The notes below the pieces were generated by a model. That model had not been told where the DNA came from, did no database searches, and worked only from the letters and a program-made list of their open reading frames with translations. Shown one piece after another: positions 44,969 through 54,696 of a DNA stretch of 64,000 bases (position 1 is its first letter; each line of letters opens with the position of its first letter). Source of the stretch: Cytophagales bacterium Alg240-R148 (GTDB lineage Bacteria > Bacteroidota > Bacteroidia > Cytophagales > Cyclobacteriaceae); NCBI GenBank assembly GCA_900537185.1, contig LS999830.1, positions 359,440 through 423,439 on the forward strand, written 5' to 3'. Both the position numbers and the translations under genes were made by a program.

Positions 44969-46720
44969 CTAGTTTAAATTATCCTTTACTGTATCGTTTA
45001 CAGTGTCGTAAAGCTCTTTACTGATGGCCCTAACGATACTATCCATTTCTTTGGATTCTTTTTGAATGATCCCAAAACACTCCTTAGAATTTTGATCAAA
45101 ATTAAGTTCTATCAAATTAAGCAAACCCAAAATTCTGGCCAACGGACCTCTCACTTTATGCGCATTATCAAAAGAATATTTAAGCAATTGTTCATTTCTA
45201 AAAGACAGTTCTTCGGTTCTTTGGGAGACGAGTTTTTCAAGGTTTTCATTCACTTTATTCAATCTTTCATTCAATTTCACCAATTCTGCAGCCTGAATGG
45301 AAATTTGGAAATTTTTCTCCTGTAACTCAACGTTTTTAGTCTCCAATTGTTCGGTTCTATCTTTAACCAAAATCTCTAACTTCTCTTTGTGTAATTCCAA
45401 TTCTTTTCTAACCGCTACCCTTTCGCTGATATCAAATCCAAACCCTAAGAAATACTTCCCTCCTCCAATTTCTACAACTCTTGCCATTAAAAAATAAGGT
45501 ATTTCTAACCCCGCATTGGTTGATATGGTTAGTTCAACAATAATTTCTCCTTCCCTTTTGATGGTCTGAAGCGCAGACATGGCTTTTTTTACATTATTTC
45601 CTTTGAAAAAAGACAATGGATGTGCTCCATTAAGTTGTTCAGCACTTAGATTAAAAACTTTTTCATGGTTCTTATTCCATTTAATCAGTCTGATTTCCTT
45701 TTTCATTTCGTACATAAAAAAGATTCCAGGGAAAGACTCCAACATGGACTCATTAAAACCTTGTTGCTCTTTTAGCGCCTTTTCTACCTTGCTTTTCTCT
45801 TGTAATTCTTGTCGGAGCTGATGGGTCCTTCTGTTTACAGTTACTTTTAAAGTCCAAGACCAGGAAAAACCCAAAACTACCAATACGCCCAATACACCAA
45901 GAACCCAATAATAATACTTTAGATCCACAGCTGCTCCAACTTGTAGCCATTTCTCTTTTATTGCATTTCTCTCTTGTTGAGAAATACTTAAAATAGCTTT
46001 ATTAAAAATACTCAGCATCAATGGTTCGTCGTTTCTGAGCGCAACCTGCGAATACAAATTATTGAATTCTATTTCATTGATGTGCAAATTATTGAGGTTG
46101 TTGGATACAATAAAATGGTAGAGCGGTGCTAAGTCGTCATAAACACCTTCCACTTGATTGACAGAGAGTAGTTGCAACCCCTCCTCCAATGTATTTACTT
46201 CCACAATTTTAACCCCTGGATAATGCTCTTTTAAAAATTTAAGCTGGGTACTATTCTGTTTTGCAGCTATGGTTTTAGTGCTATAGTCAAACTTTTCTTT
46301 TTCAATGGATTTATTGGTAACTAGGGCTTGAGGATCTTGGGTAAAAGGGAAGGTAAAGTTTAATTTAGTTTTTCTCTCATCGATTTCTGTGGCATTGATT
46401 ACCCCGTCCACTTGGTGTAACATGGCTTTATTCAGAGCTTCGTCCCAAGTAGAACCTTCGAGCTCTATGCTCAGCCCGGTACGCTCTTCTACCAGCTGTA
46501 ACAAATCAATATTCAACCCAACGATGTTGCCAGTTTCGTCTTTGAAATTTAATGGCGCATAGGTCTGATCCACAGCCAAACGAATGGTTGGGTGCTCTTC
46601 TATCCATTTAATTTCTGCATTGGTTAAATCAAGGCGCACAGTACTTTCACAAGACCATTGCACCCATACGAATACAATCGCGGCAAACAGAAAAAGAAAG
46701 GGTGGGTTTTTTGTTGTCAT
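44969..46720 (-). CDS. Solute-binding/PAS sensor protein with H-box but no ATPase domain
   Basis: A 583-residue membrane protein counted from the ATG at 46720. After a signal (to about residue 27, WSC) comes an extracytoplasmic SBP_bac_3-type domain (about 45-260; HPTIRLAVDQTYAPLNF, then GLNIDLLQLVEERTGLSIE, a typical start), a membrane helix at about 270-290 (YYWVLGVLGVLVVLGF), a PAS domain (about 325-440; FESFPGIFFMYEMKK, read FMYEMKKEIRLIKWN), then a long coiled coil and a HisKA-like box NAHKVRGPLARILGLLNLIE with its H-box histidine. The protein ends about 60 residues later, before any HATPase_c domain. No remnant follows downstream, so this is not a simple frameshift. It may be a receiver of phosphate from another kinase or a regulator by dimerisation. 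Confidence 0.8.
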   Translation of the reverse strand: MTTKNPPFLFLFAAIVFVWVQWSCESTVRLDLTNAEIKWIEEHPTIRLAVDQTYAPLNFKDETGNIVGLNIDLLQLVEERTGLSIELEGSTWDEALNKAMLHQVDGVINATEIDERKTKLNFTFPFTQDPQALVTNKSIEKEKFDYSTKTIAAKQNSTQLKFLKEHYPGVKIVEVNTLEEGLQLLSVNQVEGVYDDLAPLYHFIVSNNLNNLHINEIEFNNLYSQVALRNDEPLMLSIFNKAILSISQQERNAIKEKWLQVGAAVDLKYYYWVLGVLGVLVVLGFSWSWTLKVTVNRRTHQLRQELQEKSKVEKALKEQQGFNESMLESFPGIFFMYEMKKEIRLIKWNKNHEKVFNLSAEQLNGAHPLSFFKGNNVKKAMSALQTIKREGEIIVELTISTNAGLEIPYFLMARVVEIGGGKYFLGFGFDISERVAVRKELELHKEKLEILVKDRTEQLETKNVELQEKNFQISIQAAELVKLNERLNKVNENLEKLVSQRTEELSFRNEQLLKYSFDNAHKVRGPLARILGLLNLIELNFDQNSKECFGIIQKESKEMDSIVRAISKELYDTVNDTVKDNLN

Positions 46721-46842
46721 CTTATAATTTTCAAACCCCAATTTAAAATCAGAAAACTACAATAATATAACACTTTTAACACATATTTCTAAGTGTTTCA
46801 CCCAATTTTAATACAAAAGGCATTCCAAACAAAGTGTCTCCA

Positions 46843-46992
46843 CTAGGATGTAATAATTTTAACCAGCCACAAAATGAGGTAAATCCCCAGTCCTACTCCA
46901 AAAAACAATACCCCTATTACAAAAGCAATTCTTATAACGGTGGCATCTATGCCCATTTTACTTCCAAGCCAATCAGATACTCCTAAAATCAT
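46843..46992 (-). CDS. Short PspC-domain protein (49 aa)
   Basis: A 49-residue membrane protein. It starts GVSDWLGSKMGIDATVIRIA and ends in a single hydrophobic helix (FVIGVLFFGVGLGIYLILW) that fits the PspC family, where a signature R-x-A/F helix is followed by a YLILW end. ATG at 46992, stop TAG at 46843. Its location 122 bases upstream of the sensor-protein gene on the same strand may be fortuitous. Confidence 0.75.
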   Translation of the reverse strand: MILGVSDWLGSKMGIDATVIRIAFVIGVLFFGVGLGIYLILWLVKIITS

Positions 46993-47124
46993 ATGTTCTT
47001 TTTTTTAAAATAATATACGTCAAAATTTCAATTTTTGATGCATTAGTCTCCTTTTTTTTACCAACAAAAATAACGCAACCAAAACATTAAGAACATCTTA
47101 TAGTAACAATTATAGGTTACTTTT

Positions 47125-47265
47125 ATGAAAATATTATGGACTATGGAATCCTTGCTTCTCGTATACAATTTCTTTAAAAATATCCAATTGAAAGTAGAAA
47201 GTTTGATTGTACAATTACTTTTAATAGTATTCAAACCACTCCATTCTCCTTTTAAGTCTAGTTAA
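47125..47265 (+). CDS. Possible small peptide ORF upstream of the GH1 gene (46 aa)
   Basis: An ATG-initiated reading frame ends 9 bases before the GH1 start. The product is amphipathic and lysine/leucine-rich (MKILWTMESLLLVYNFFK) with no recognised family. It could be a leader peptide, a membrane-active peptide, or chance. Support is only its length, position and start; treat it as weak. Confidence 0.25.
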   Translation: MKILWTMESLLLVYNFFKNIQLKVESLIVQLLLIVFKPLHSPFKSS

Positions 47266-47274
47266 CCCACTTTT

Positions 47275-48636
47275 ATGCATTCAAGTGAATTTGGTGCTTC
47301 ATTTAAATGGGGCACATCTACGGCCGCTTACCAAATTGAAGGCGCCTACAATAGTTATGGCAAAGGACCATCTATATGGGACGATTTTGTACGCTCTCCA
47401 AAAAAAATTAAGGACAAATCGAACGCCAACATTGGATGTGACCACTACCATCGATTAGAAGAGGATTTACAATTAATTCGATCTTTAAACATAAAAAACT
47501 ACCGGTTTTCAATATCTTGGTCTAGAATTTTACCAGAAGGAGAAGGCCGTGTCAATACCCAAGGAATTGATTTTTACAACCAATTGATTGATACTTGTCT
47601 TGAAAATGGCATCGAACCTTGGATCACCCTTTACCATTGGGACCTACCTTTTGCGCTTGAAAAGAAAGGTGGGTGGACCAACCGAAATATTCTATATTGG
47701 TTCGAAGACTATGTTGCGCTTTGTCTTCGCAATTTCGGTGATCGAGTACGGCATTGGATCGTATTAAATGAGCCAATGGTGTTTACTGGTGCCGGGTATT
47801 TCTTGGGCTACCATGCCCCAGGGAAAAAAGGAATCAGCAATTTTTTAGCCGCTATGCACCACGCCACCCTTTGCCAAGGCATCGGCGGGCGTTTAATTCG
47901 AGACCTCTACCCAACTGCAAGTATTGGAACTACTTTCTCCTGCTCACAAATTGACCCTTTGGTTCCGAATAAAAAACATAGTAAAACAGCGCAACGTTTT
48001 GATGCGCTCCTCAACCGATTGTTTATTGAACCTAGCCTTGGGCTTGGATATCCGGTAGAAGACCTTCCTGCTTTGGGAAGGGTAGAAAAATTTTTTTGGC
48101 CAAATGATGAGAATAAAATGGCTTTTGACTTTGACTTTATTGGCTTGCAAAATTATACCAGAGAAATTGTAAAACACAATTTATTCATACCCTATATGAA
48201 GGGTAAAATTGTGGATGCTAAAAAAAGGAAGGTTCCCACTACCACCATGGGGTGGGAAATACACCCTCCTTCTATCTATCATATGATAAAAAAATTTGAC
48301 GCCTATCCTGGTGTATCTTCTATCATTATCACCGAAAATGGAGTGGCCCTACCCGACCAAATAAGGGACAATCGGGTACAAGATCCTGAGAGAATTCAAT
48401 TTATAAACGATTATTTGCAATATGTTCTAAAAGCAAAGAAAGAAGGGGCCAAAGTAAACGGCTACTTTGTATGGTCATTAATGGATAATTTTGAATGGGC
48501 AGAAGGTTATACGCAACGATTCGGACTTGTCTACACCGATTATAAAACAAAAAAAAGAACCGTTAAAGACTCGGGAATATGGTATTCCAAATTCCTGAAA
48601 TCTGAACCGGTTCAACAGTTGGTGACCATGCAATAA
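47275..48636 (+). CDS. GH1 family beta-glycosidase (cytoplasmic)
   Basis: A 453-residue TIM-barrel enzyme without a signal peptide. Catalytic residues are the acid/base Glu166 in VLNEPMVF and the nucleophile Glu354 in IIITENGVAL. N-terminal FKWGTSTAAYQIEGAY and YRFSISWSRILPEG are GH1 standards. In this locus it may split imported beta-linked disaccharides, including beta-glucosides or, less usually, chitobiose-like sugars; substrate is not decided by sequence. It converges on the chitinase gene, with a hairpin between. Confidence 0.93.
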   Translation: MHSSEFGASFKWGTSTAAYQIEGAYNSYGKGPSIWDDFVRSPKKIKDKSNANIGCDHYHRLEEDLQLIRSLNIKNYRFSISWSRILPEGEGRVNTQGIDFYNQLIDTCLENGIEPWITLYHWDLPFALEKKGGWTNRNILYWFEDYVALCLRNFGDRVRHWIVLNEPMVFTGAGYFLGYHAPGKKGISNFLAAMHHATLCQGIGGRLIRDLYPTASIGTTFSCSQIDPLVPNKKHSKTAQRFDALLNRLFIEPSLGLGYPVEDLPALGRVEKFFWPNDENKMAFDFDFIGLQNYTREIVKHNLFIPYMKGKIVDAKKRKVPTTTMGWEIHPPSIYHMIKKFDAYPGVSSIIITENGVALPDQIRDNRVQDPERIQFINDYLQYVLKAKKEGAKVNGYFVWSLMDNFEWAEGYTQRFGLVYTDYKTKKRTVKDSGIWYSKFLKSEPVQQLVTMQ

Positions 48637-48638
48637 CG

Positions 48639-48662
48639 CCGGGACCTATCCCTAGATCCCGG
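48639..48662. terminator. Convergent terminator between GH1 and the chitinase gene
   Basis: The stem CCGGGAcCTA/TAGaTCCCGG has a four-base loop (TCCC). It is followed by an AT-rich stretch with six T. Confidence 0.75.
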
Positions 48663-48668
48663 TAAACA

Positions 48669-51554
48669 TTATTTTTTATAAAACTTGCCTCTCACAATTG
48701 CATTGCCCATCCGAACTTGGTAGAGATAAAATCCTTTTTTTAATCCACGCAAATCCGTTCTCAATTGCTGTTTTCCTGTATGCATTGCCTTTTGTTGTAG
48801 TTCTTTTACTTTCTTTCCATTGAAATCGTACAAGACTACTACCACTTCTTCTCCGGCAGGAGCTGTCCACTCGAAACCAACTAGGTCCGATGCAGGCGTT
48901 GGGAATACTGCAACTTGTGAAGTAAGTGAAACTGCACATGGGCCGAGCAACTCCCAAACTGAGGCAACTCCTGGTTCTTCTCCTTGTGTCCACCATTTAT
49001 TGGCATATTGCATGTTGTTGTGTACCACCTCGGTACCTGCAACATTGTATACTGTGCCTACTTTCCAAGGAGTTCCACATGGGTTGGTAGTACCACCACC
49101 ACATTCTTTTACAAAATCCCAAACATCTGCTATCCCTGGAGTTTCTCCCTGTGTCCACCATTTGTTTTTGTATACCTTTCCTTCATACGAAATTAAAGTG
49201 CCAGTAGTAGCATAAACTGTGGTAGAAGACCATGCAGGATCGGTACAGGTAGTAGAAGTGGTTTCTTTTACTTCAAATGTGAAATTTACAATGCGCTGGG
49301 CTCCTTCATCATCCGTTGCATGCACTGCAGCATTGTAGACTTGAAACATGGCAGGTGTAAAGCTGGCAACATACTTGTTGCCACTTAAAACAGCTGGGTA
49401 ATCCACCCCCTCTACTGCAAATACAACTGAAGCAACTGCTTTGTCATCTTCTACCATGGCAGACAATTCAATTGGGCTTAACGAAGCCTGTTCCAAAATT
49501 GTACCATTGGATGGACTCAACTCAGAAATGATAGGGGCAGTATTGTTAAGCATTTGTTTGATTTCAAACCGAACCTTGGACGAATCCGATGCTCCCTCGG
49601 CATCTGAGGCAACAACAGTAAAGTCGAAAATATCAAATCCTGTTGGTGTCCAGTTCAAAGTGTAACTATTGGAAGCCGAAACCACAGGGTAACTGGTACC
49701 AGCAATTTTAAAAACAACCGATTCCACAGATTTATCGTCTTCCACCGTTGCTTCTAACACAATGGTGGCAAGTACATTTTGGTTTATAACAGCACCCTCA
49801 AGAGGGTTTCCAATGGATACCACAGGAGCAGAATTACTACCATTGTTAATTGTAAATGTTATAGTTTGGCTGGTGGTTGCCCCTGAATTGTCCGTCGCGG
49901 TTGCCACTGCTGTTTGCAAACCATATTGCAATGGTGTATAAGTAGTGCTATACAAATTGCCTGTTGTGGCAGAAGGAACCAACACAGTTCCGTTCACATC
50001 CAATTGTACGCTAACAATGGTTCCATCTGGATCACTTGCCTCCAATTCAAGAGGGATCGGACTTAAAGTATTTTGAACAATAACTTCTTGGTTGTTAGGG
50101 GAAATCCATTGAACCAAAGGGTTCAAATTTCCTCCTCCATTGCCTACCGCTGCATGGATGGCCCGCATGATACTATTGGAACTACCGAAAGCCAAATCTT
50201 GTGTCATTTCCCAAACAATAACACCTTGGTGTCCAAAACGATCTGAATACTTTATTTTTTCAGCCCCAGTTTTTGGTGTATTGTAGTAGATTCTCTTTCC
50301 ATTGCCTTCCACATAACCATTCATATTATTTACGTCTCTGCTATCGTAACTCGTTGCAGCATTTGGAAACTCGGCAATTATATTCTTATAAGGCGTGTAT
50401 ACAAAGCCATTTCCCGCTGGTTTTGTATTGGCCATGTCGTACCCGTACAGCGGCACCCCCAATACGAGTTTGGCCTTTGGAACATTAAAACCACCATCGT
50501 GGTTCCAAGCTGGTTCTGCCATCCCCATCCAATACTCTAATGCATCTTGTGCGGAGTAAACAGGATTGTCGGCTGTTTGTCGTGGGTAGGTGTTCAGCGG
50601 TAATTTATACAAAGACGAATGCGGGCCTTCTGGTGAATCGTCCCAAGAACCTGTAAAATCGTAGGTCATTAACCCCAACCAATCTAAGTGATCCACTAGA
50701 CCATCGTCGTAATTGTTTCCATACCATGAGGTTCCAAATACTGCGGCTGAAATGAGCTTATTAGGCATTTTTGCCCGCAACTTAGCGGCCAATTTGGTTA
50801 GTCCAATTCCTGCAGGGTGGGCGCCCACATCTGTTCCGCCCCATTTGTCTCCACGAATTCTTCCTCCTTGGTCCGTTGTACCGGCTATCGCTGGATCTGC
50901 CCACCAACACTCCATATCCAAGTCGACCCCATCCAAACCTTTAGTTTGCACATAATTGGTTACCAAATTGGCTATTTCCTCTAATTTTTGATCGTTATTA
51001 TAGTATTGGCTCATCAACCAGACAAACGCAAAATCTGTTGCGCCTCCCAGAGCAATTGAAACTGTAACATTTTTGGCTTTGGCATCTTGTAATACACCCA
51101 AATCAAAAAGCACCGAATCCACTTTTCTTTCGTGAAAAGGGTCGAAGCTAATATTGCCAAAATCATTGCTATTAAAATCGTTATTGTTTTGCTGAAATAA
51201 TAAAAAGGCTATATTCAAGTGGGTTACAGAAGCAGGATCAAATTCGTTTTTGATGTCAAATCCTTCTACCCAATAAGGCAAATACCCTATTATTCTTTGT
51301 GGACCAACATAGTCATCTCCCAAACCGCCATTCCCACAGCGGCCCAAACTTTCCCATGGTCCTCCGGCACCTGGCCGGTCTGAGGTCCACCATTTACATC
51401 TGTAATTCACTCCGTCCAAAGACACTTCCTCCCCCTGGTTGTAATTGGCTTGATTTGGATCCCATGGGGTGGCACATGCTGGGAACTGGTATTGCGCTTG
51501 ACTTAGCAGTGTTACCAACAGAAACACTACCAATAGTATATATTTAATTTTCAT
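48669..51554 (-). CDS. Secreted GH18 chitinase with CBM5/12, Ig-like modules and T9SS tail
   Basis: A 961-residue enzyme. Order: signal peptide (1-20), N-terminal CBM5/12 chitin-binding module (about 26-75; YRCKWWT), GH18 catalytic domain (about 85-470) with the full DxxDxDxE motif D208/D211/D213/E215 and YDFTGSWDD, three Ig-like modules (about 480-765), two CBM5/12 modules (about 770-818 and 825-873; KWWTQGE in both), and a T9SS type A tail (about 880-961; FNGKKVKEL, GFYLYQVR). It should bind and hydrolyse chitin outside the cell. It begins 11 bases after the 1037-residue protein gene and is surely in its operon. Confidence 0.93.
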   Translation of the reverse strand: MKIKYILLVVFLLVTLLSQAQYQFPACATPWDPNQANYNQGEEVSLDGVNYRCKWWTSDRPGAGGPWESLGRCGNGGLGDDYVGPQRIIGYLPYWVEGFDIKNEFDPASVTHLNIAFLLFQQNNNDFNSNDFGNISFDPFHERKVDSVLFDLGVLQDAKAKNVTVSIALGGATDFAFVWLMSQYYNNDQKLEEIANLVTNYVQTKGLDGVDLDMECWWADPAIAGTTDQGGRIRGDKWGGTDVGAHPAGIGLTKLAAKLRAKMPNKLISAAVFGTSWYGNNYDDGLVDHLDWLGLMTYDFTGSWDDSPEGPHSSLYKLPLNTYPRQTADNPVYSAQDALEYWMGMAEPAWNHDGGFNVPKAKLVLGVPLYGYDMANTKPAGNGFVYTPYKNIIAEFPNAATSYDSRDVNNMNGYVEGNGKRIYYNTPKTGAEKIKYSDRFGHQGVIVWEMTQDLAFGSSNSIMRAIHAAVGNGGGNLNPLVQWISPNNQEVIVQNTLSPIPLELEASDPDGTIVSVQLDVNGTVLVPSATTGNLYSTTYTPLQYGLQTAVATATDNSGATTSQTITFTINNGSNSAPVVSIGNPLEGAVINQNVLATIVLEATVEDDKSVESVVFKIAGTSYPVVSASNSYTLNWTPTGFDIFDFTVVASDAEGASDSSKVRFEIKQMLNNTAPIISELSPSNGTILEQASLSPIELSAMVEDDKAVASVVFAVEGVDYPAVLSGNKYVASFTPAMFQVYNAAVHATDDEGAQRIVNFTFEVKETTSTTCTDPAWSSTTVYATTGTLISYEGKVYKNKWWTQGETPGIADVWDFVKECGGGTTNPCGTPWKVGTVYNVAGTEVVHNNMQYANKWWTQGEEPGVASVWELLGPCAVSLTSQVAVFPTPASDLVGFEWTAPAGEEVVVVLYDFNGKKVKELQQKAMHTGKQQLRTDLRGLKKGFYLYQVRMGNAIVRGKFYKK

Positions 51555-51565
51555 TTGATTTAATT

Positions 51566-54500
51566 TTATTCTTTGATAATTCTTCCAGAATGGATCGACC
51601 TCGAACCACTGGTAATTTTATAGAGGTATATGCCTGGCTCTAATGCATCCACACGAGCAGAAATACTATGGGTTCCATCTTTTAAGATGCCTTGAAATAC
51701 CAGTAATTTAAGTTGTCCATTAACATCATAAACTTTGCATGTTGTAGGCCCCGTTTCATTTATTGAAAACTTAAAATGCAGCTCATTTTTAACCGGGTTG
51801 GGGTATACCAACGTTTCTACTTTGTATTGAGTTGGAACATATTGGTGTGCTACTGCAGCGGAGCCACAATTCCTTTTGTACTCCCATACGCCACCATTGG
51901 TTGGCAAATCGCCTTGGGTCCACCATTTGTTGGCAAATATTTTACCATCGTAGGATACTTCCGTCCCTTTATTGGCATACGTTACCGATGCATCCCATGC
52001 AGCAACCCCACAAAGAGCAGGATCAAAAGCGCTAACCGTAATATCTATGGCATCTATGGTAATTTTACCATCGTTGTCCACTGCTTTGGCCTCGATCCGG
52101 TAGGTGCCGAATGAAGGCGGCAACCAAGATGCGGAATAATTACCTCCAGACCCATTTGGCACAATAGTGCCAGTGGAAGTTACCAACTCCATGCTGCTAA
52201 TGGTTCCGTCCAAGTCCCAAGCAGCCATCTCAAACACTATTGGTGTTAAAACTGTTTTCTGCAACTCCGATTGGTCTTGGGGGTTCAATATTTTCACAAC
52301 CGGTGCACAACCACCATTGCTGCACGGGTTGTCATTGCCCGTTCCATATTCTTTATCCAATGGTACCGCACCTCGCTGGTAATAAGCCTGAACTTTTTGT
52401 ATCCAGAAATAATCGTCGCTGGGTGGAGACCCTACTCCGTCTGTGGAAGAGTTTACTCCAGCGCCAAACAGGACACTTATGACCCCTGCCGCCTTTGTGG
52501 CAGCCATATGGTCTTGCCAGGTGATGGTATTGCCAGAAATACCGATACGAGCATCGTTGTATAGGTTTTGCGCAAAATAATTCTGCCTCAAAGCAGAGCC
52601 TGCTACAAAACTATCTCCAAGAAAGAAATCCGAAGAACTATCTTCGTATTTGGTATCTGTATTGGGTAGGTCTGTAAATACCTGACCACTGTATGCACTG
52701 GTGGTGGTGGTTCCATTGATATGGCCTACAGGCAATTGCCACAAAACAATTGGGAATCCTGAAGTCAGGTGCATATTTTCTACAAAATAAAGATAATTAT
52801 TCCAATGGTCGTTGTTAAAAAACCACCTCGACTTGGATGGATCCACATCATTGATATGGCCCATGGCGTCTAGACCGTATTTATCAATTGAAAGAAAATT
52901 AGCACCGTGTGTCAGCGTACCTGAGGCAATGGCAAATAAGGTAGTTTGTTGGGCTGCTTCTTTAATTTCTTCTCGTCCAGCATCGTATCCTTTGGTATCT
53001 GTAATTCTTAAGACTCCTTGCCCTGTTCCTGCATTGGGGTAGGCCCATAAATTTAATTGCCAACCATAGAAAATATTGTGTCCTAAGGTTCTTTTGTCGT
53101 CTATCGTTTTGTTGATCCGCTCCACCAATGTTCGGATGTTTCCAACGTTGGGGCTTATATTGGTAGCATTAACTGCCGTAGCAATCTGTGTGGGATCATT
53201 GGTGCCACTTTGTTGTTGCATATAACCCAAGAAATCCGGTTCCAAAATAATGCCGTACAAATCTCCATTTACTACTCCTTCCACTTCTTCCATAAAAGTG
53301 TTGATGTCAATGAAGTATTCTGTCATATAGTGCACATCTCGTACATGGGCCAGGTCGCCTTCATAACTTTCTCCATTGTCCGGAATATTGTAATAAACAA
53401 AAAATGGAATCAGCCCCAAGCGGACACTATTTTCAGCAAATTTACGAGGTCTGTCTGGCCCCCAACTTCTCCAGCCTCCTATAGCACCACCATTGATGTA
53501 GATGTAACGAATATCCATTTCCTTATTGGTGAAATCGGTATCCAAATCTTCCCAAAACGATATATCAGCGGCTTTATCTTCGGATACCGATCCGATTGAC
53601 AAATGTTGCGGCAACCCCGGGATGCTCCCATCGGCTTTATTGACCCGCAACCCCATGTAGTAACTGACACCTGAGGAAGTTATTTTCAAACCGGTTCGAC
53701 CAGCCTTAGTGGCCTGAATGGTTATAGAATTGCCATTGACAACAAAATTGGCCACTCCCCTATTTCTAGACAACACGGATTCTATTGGGGCATCAAATGT
53801 GTATGCCACACTGGTTCCATTGTTCTGATTGATTTGCAGAGGCAAATTGGCCAAAGAAAAATCACTTGTTGCCGGGCCAACAACGGTTATTGTCGCTGCA
53901 CTGTAAGCAGTAGCTCCTTCGTTGTCTATGGCAACGGCACGCAGTTCGTGTACGCCTTCTGATGCTGTATTCCAGGTAAAAGCATAGGGGCTAGTACTGG
54001 TCTCGTAAAGAACAGAATTGTCCGCTAGGAATTGAACTTTGGCAATACTGCCATCTGCATCGCTTGCATTGGCCGTAAAATGAATGGGTACACCCACTTC
54101 AAAACTTGTATTATTGCCTGGGCTCGTAAGCTCTACTACGGGCAATAAATTGCTCCCCCCACTTACCACTACATGCACCGTTGCCGCAGTCGATAAACCA
54201 CCAAGGTTATCGGTTCCAACGCCACTTAAAGCAAAGTTCCCAGCATTATTACTATTCCAAGTCACTTCAAAAGGTGCTGAAAAATCTTCTCCAATTAAAA
54301 TGCCATTGGAGTAAAATGAAACTTTTGCTACTGTTCCATCAGTGTCGTTTGCATTGGCTGATACGGTAACCATATCTCCAACCACAAAATTGCTACCTTC
54401 AGAAGGTGCAGTTAATACAGCGGTAGGCAAATCATTGCTTCCCGCGCAGGATCCGTTCTTACTCCAAACCATCCACTGACCAGAATTAAGGGCTGGATCA

Positions 54501-54679
54501 TCCCCTTGGGTCCACCAATTGGCAGTATACTTGTTTCCACTGAATACGACTTGGTCGTTGGTATTGTAAATTGACGCCGCCGACCATTCAGGAATATTAT
54601 TGCAATCCACTTGTTGTGCTTGGGCATAAAAAGCCATGCAAGCCACCAAAAGTGTGCTTATAAATTTTAATTTCATCAT
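51566..54679 (-). CDS. Secreted chitin-binding multi-domain protein with an unassigned central domain
   Basis: A 1037-residue protein. Order: signal peptide (1-22), CBM5/12 (about 26-78; NWWTQGD), two Ig-like modules (about 84-173, 178-268), an unassigned region (about 275-790), one Ig-like module (795-883), CBM5/12 (888-938; KWWTQGD) and a T9SS type A tail (955-1037). The middle starts with a short beta region to about 350, then a probable TIM-like domain with IPFFVYYNIPD (424-434), GIILEPDFLGYM (476-487), FYGWQLNLWAYP (537-548) and SIDKYGLDA (597-605). The Y--IPD and EPD-L phrases resemble GH6 cellulase motifs (YDLPDRD; EPDSLAN), but the GH6 catalytic Asp after YxxPD is replaced by Asn-Gly. 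No GH18 motif. Likely a glycoside hydrolase of uncertain family acting on chitin. Confidence 0.85.
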   Translation of the reverse strand: MMKLKFISTLLVACMAFYAQAQQVDCNNIPEWSAASIYNTNDQVVFSGNKYTANWWTQGDDPALNSGQWMVWSKNGSCAGSNDLPTAVLTAPSEGSNFVVGDMVTVSANANDTDGTVAKVSFYSNGILIGEDFSAPFEVTWNSNNAGNFALSGVGTDNLGGLSTAATVHVVVSGGSNLLPVVELTSPGNNTSFEVGVPIHFTANASDADGSIAKVQFLADNSVLYETSTSPYAFTWNTASEGVHELRAVAIDNEGATAYSAATITVVGPATSDFSLANLPLQINQNNGTSVAYTFDAPIESVLSRNRGVANFVVNGNSITIQATKAGRTGLKITSSGVSYYMGLRVNKADGSIPGLPQHLSIGSVSEDKAADISFWEDLDTDFTNKEMDIRYIYINGGAIGGWRSWGPDRPRKFAENSVRLGLIPFFVYYNIPDNGESYEGDLAHVRDVHYMTEYFIDINTFMEEVEGVVNGDLYGIILEPDFLGYMQQQSGTNDPTQIATAVNATNISPNVGNIRTLVERINKTIDDKRTLGHNIFYGWQLNLWAYPNAGTGQGVLRITDTKGYDAGREEIKEAAQQTTLFAIASGTLTHGANFLSIDKYGLDAMGHINDVDPSKSRWFFNNDHWNNYLYFVENMHLTSGFPIVLWQLPVGHINGTTTTSAYSGQVFTDLPNTDTKYEDSSSDFFLGDSFVAGSALRQNYFAQNLYNDARIGISGNTITWQDHMAATKAAGVISVLFGAGVNSSTDGVGSPPSDDYFWIQKVQAYYQRGAVPLDKEYGTGNDNPCSNGGCAPVVKILNPQDQSELQKTVLTPIVFEMAAWDLDGTISSMELVTSTGTIVPNGSGGNYSASWLPPSFGTYRIEAKAVDNDGKITIDAIDITVSAFDPALCGVAAWDASVTYANKGTEVSYDGKIFANKWWTQGDLPTNGGVWEYKRNCGSAAVAHQYVPTQYKVETLVYPNPVKNELHFKFSINETGPTTCKVYDVNGQLKLLVFQGILKDGTHSISARVDALEPGIYLYKITSGSRSIHSGRIIKE

Positions 54680-54696
54680 GTTGGCTGTTTAAAAAA

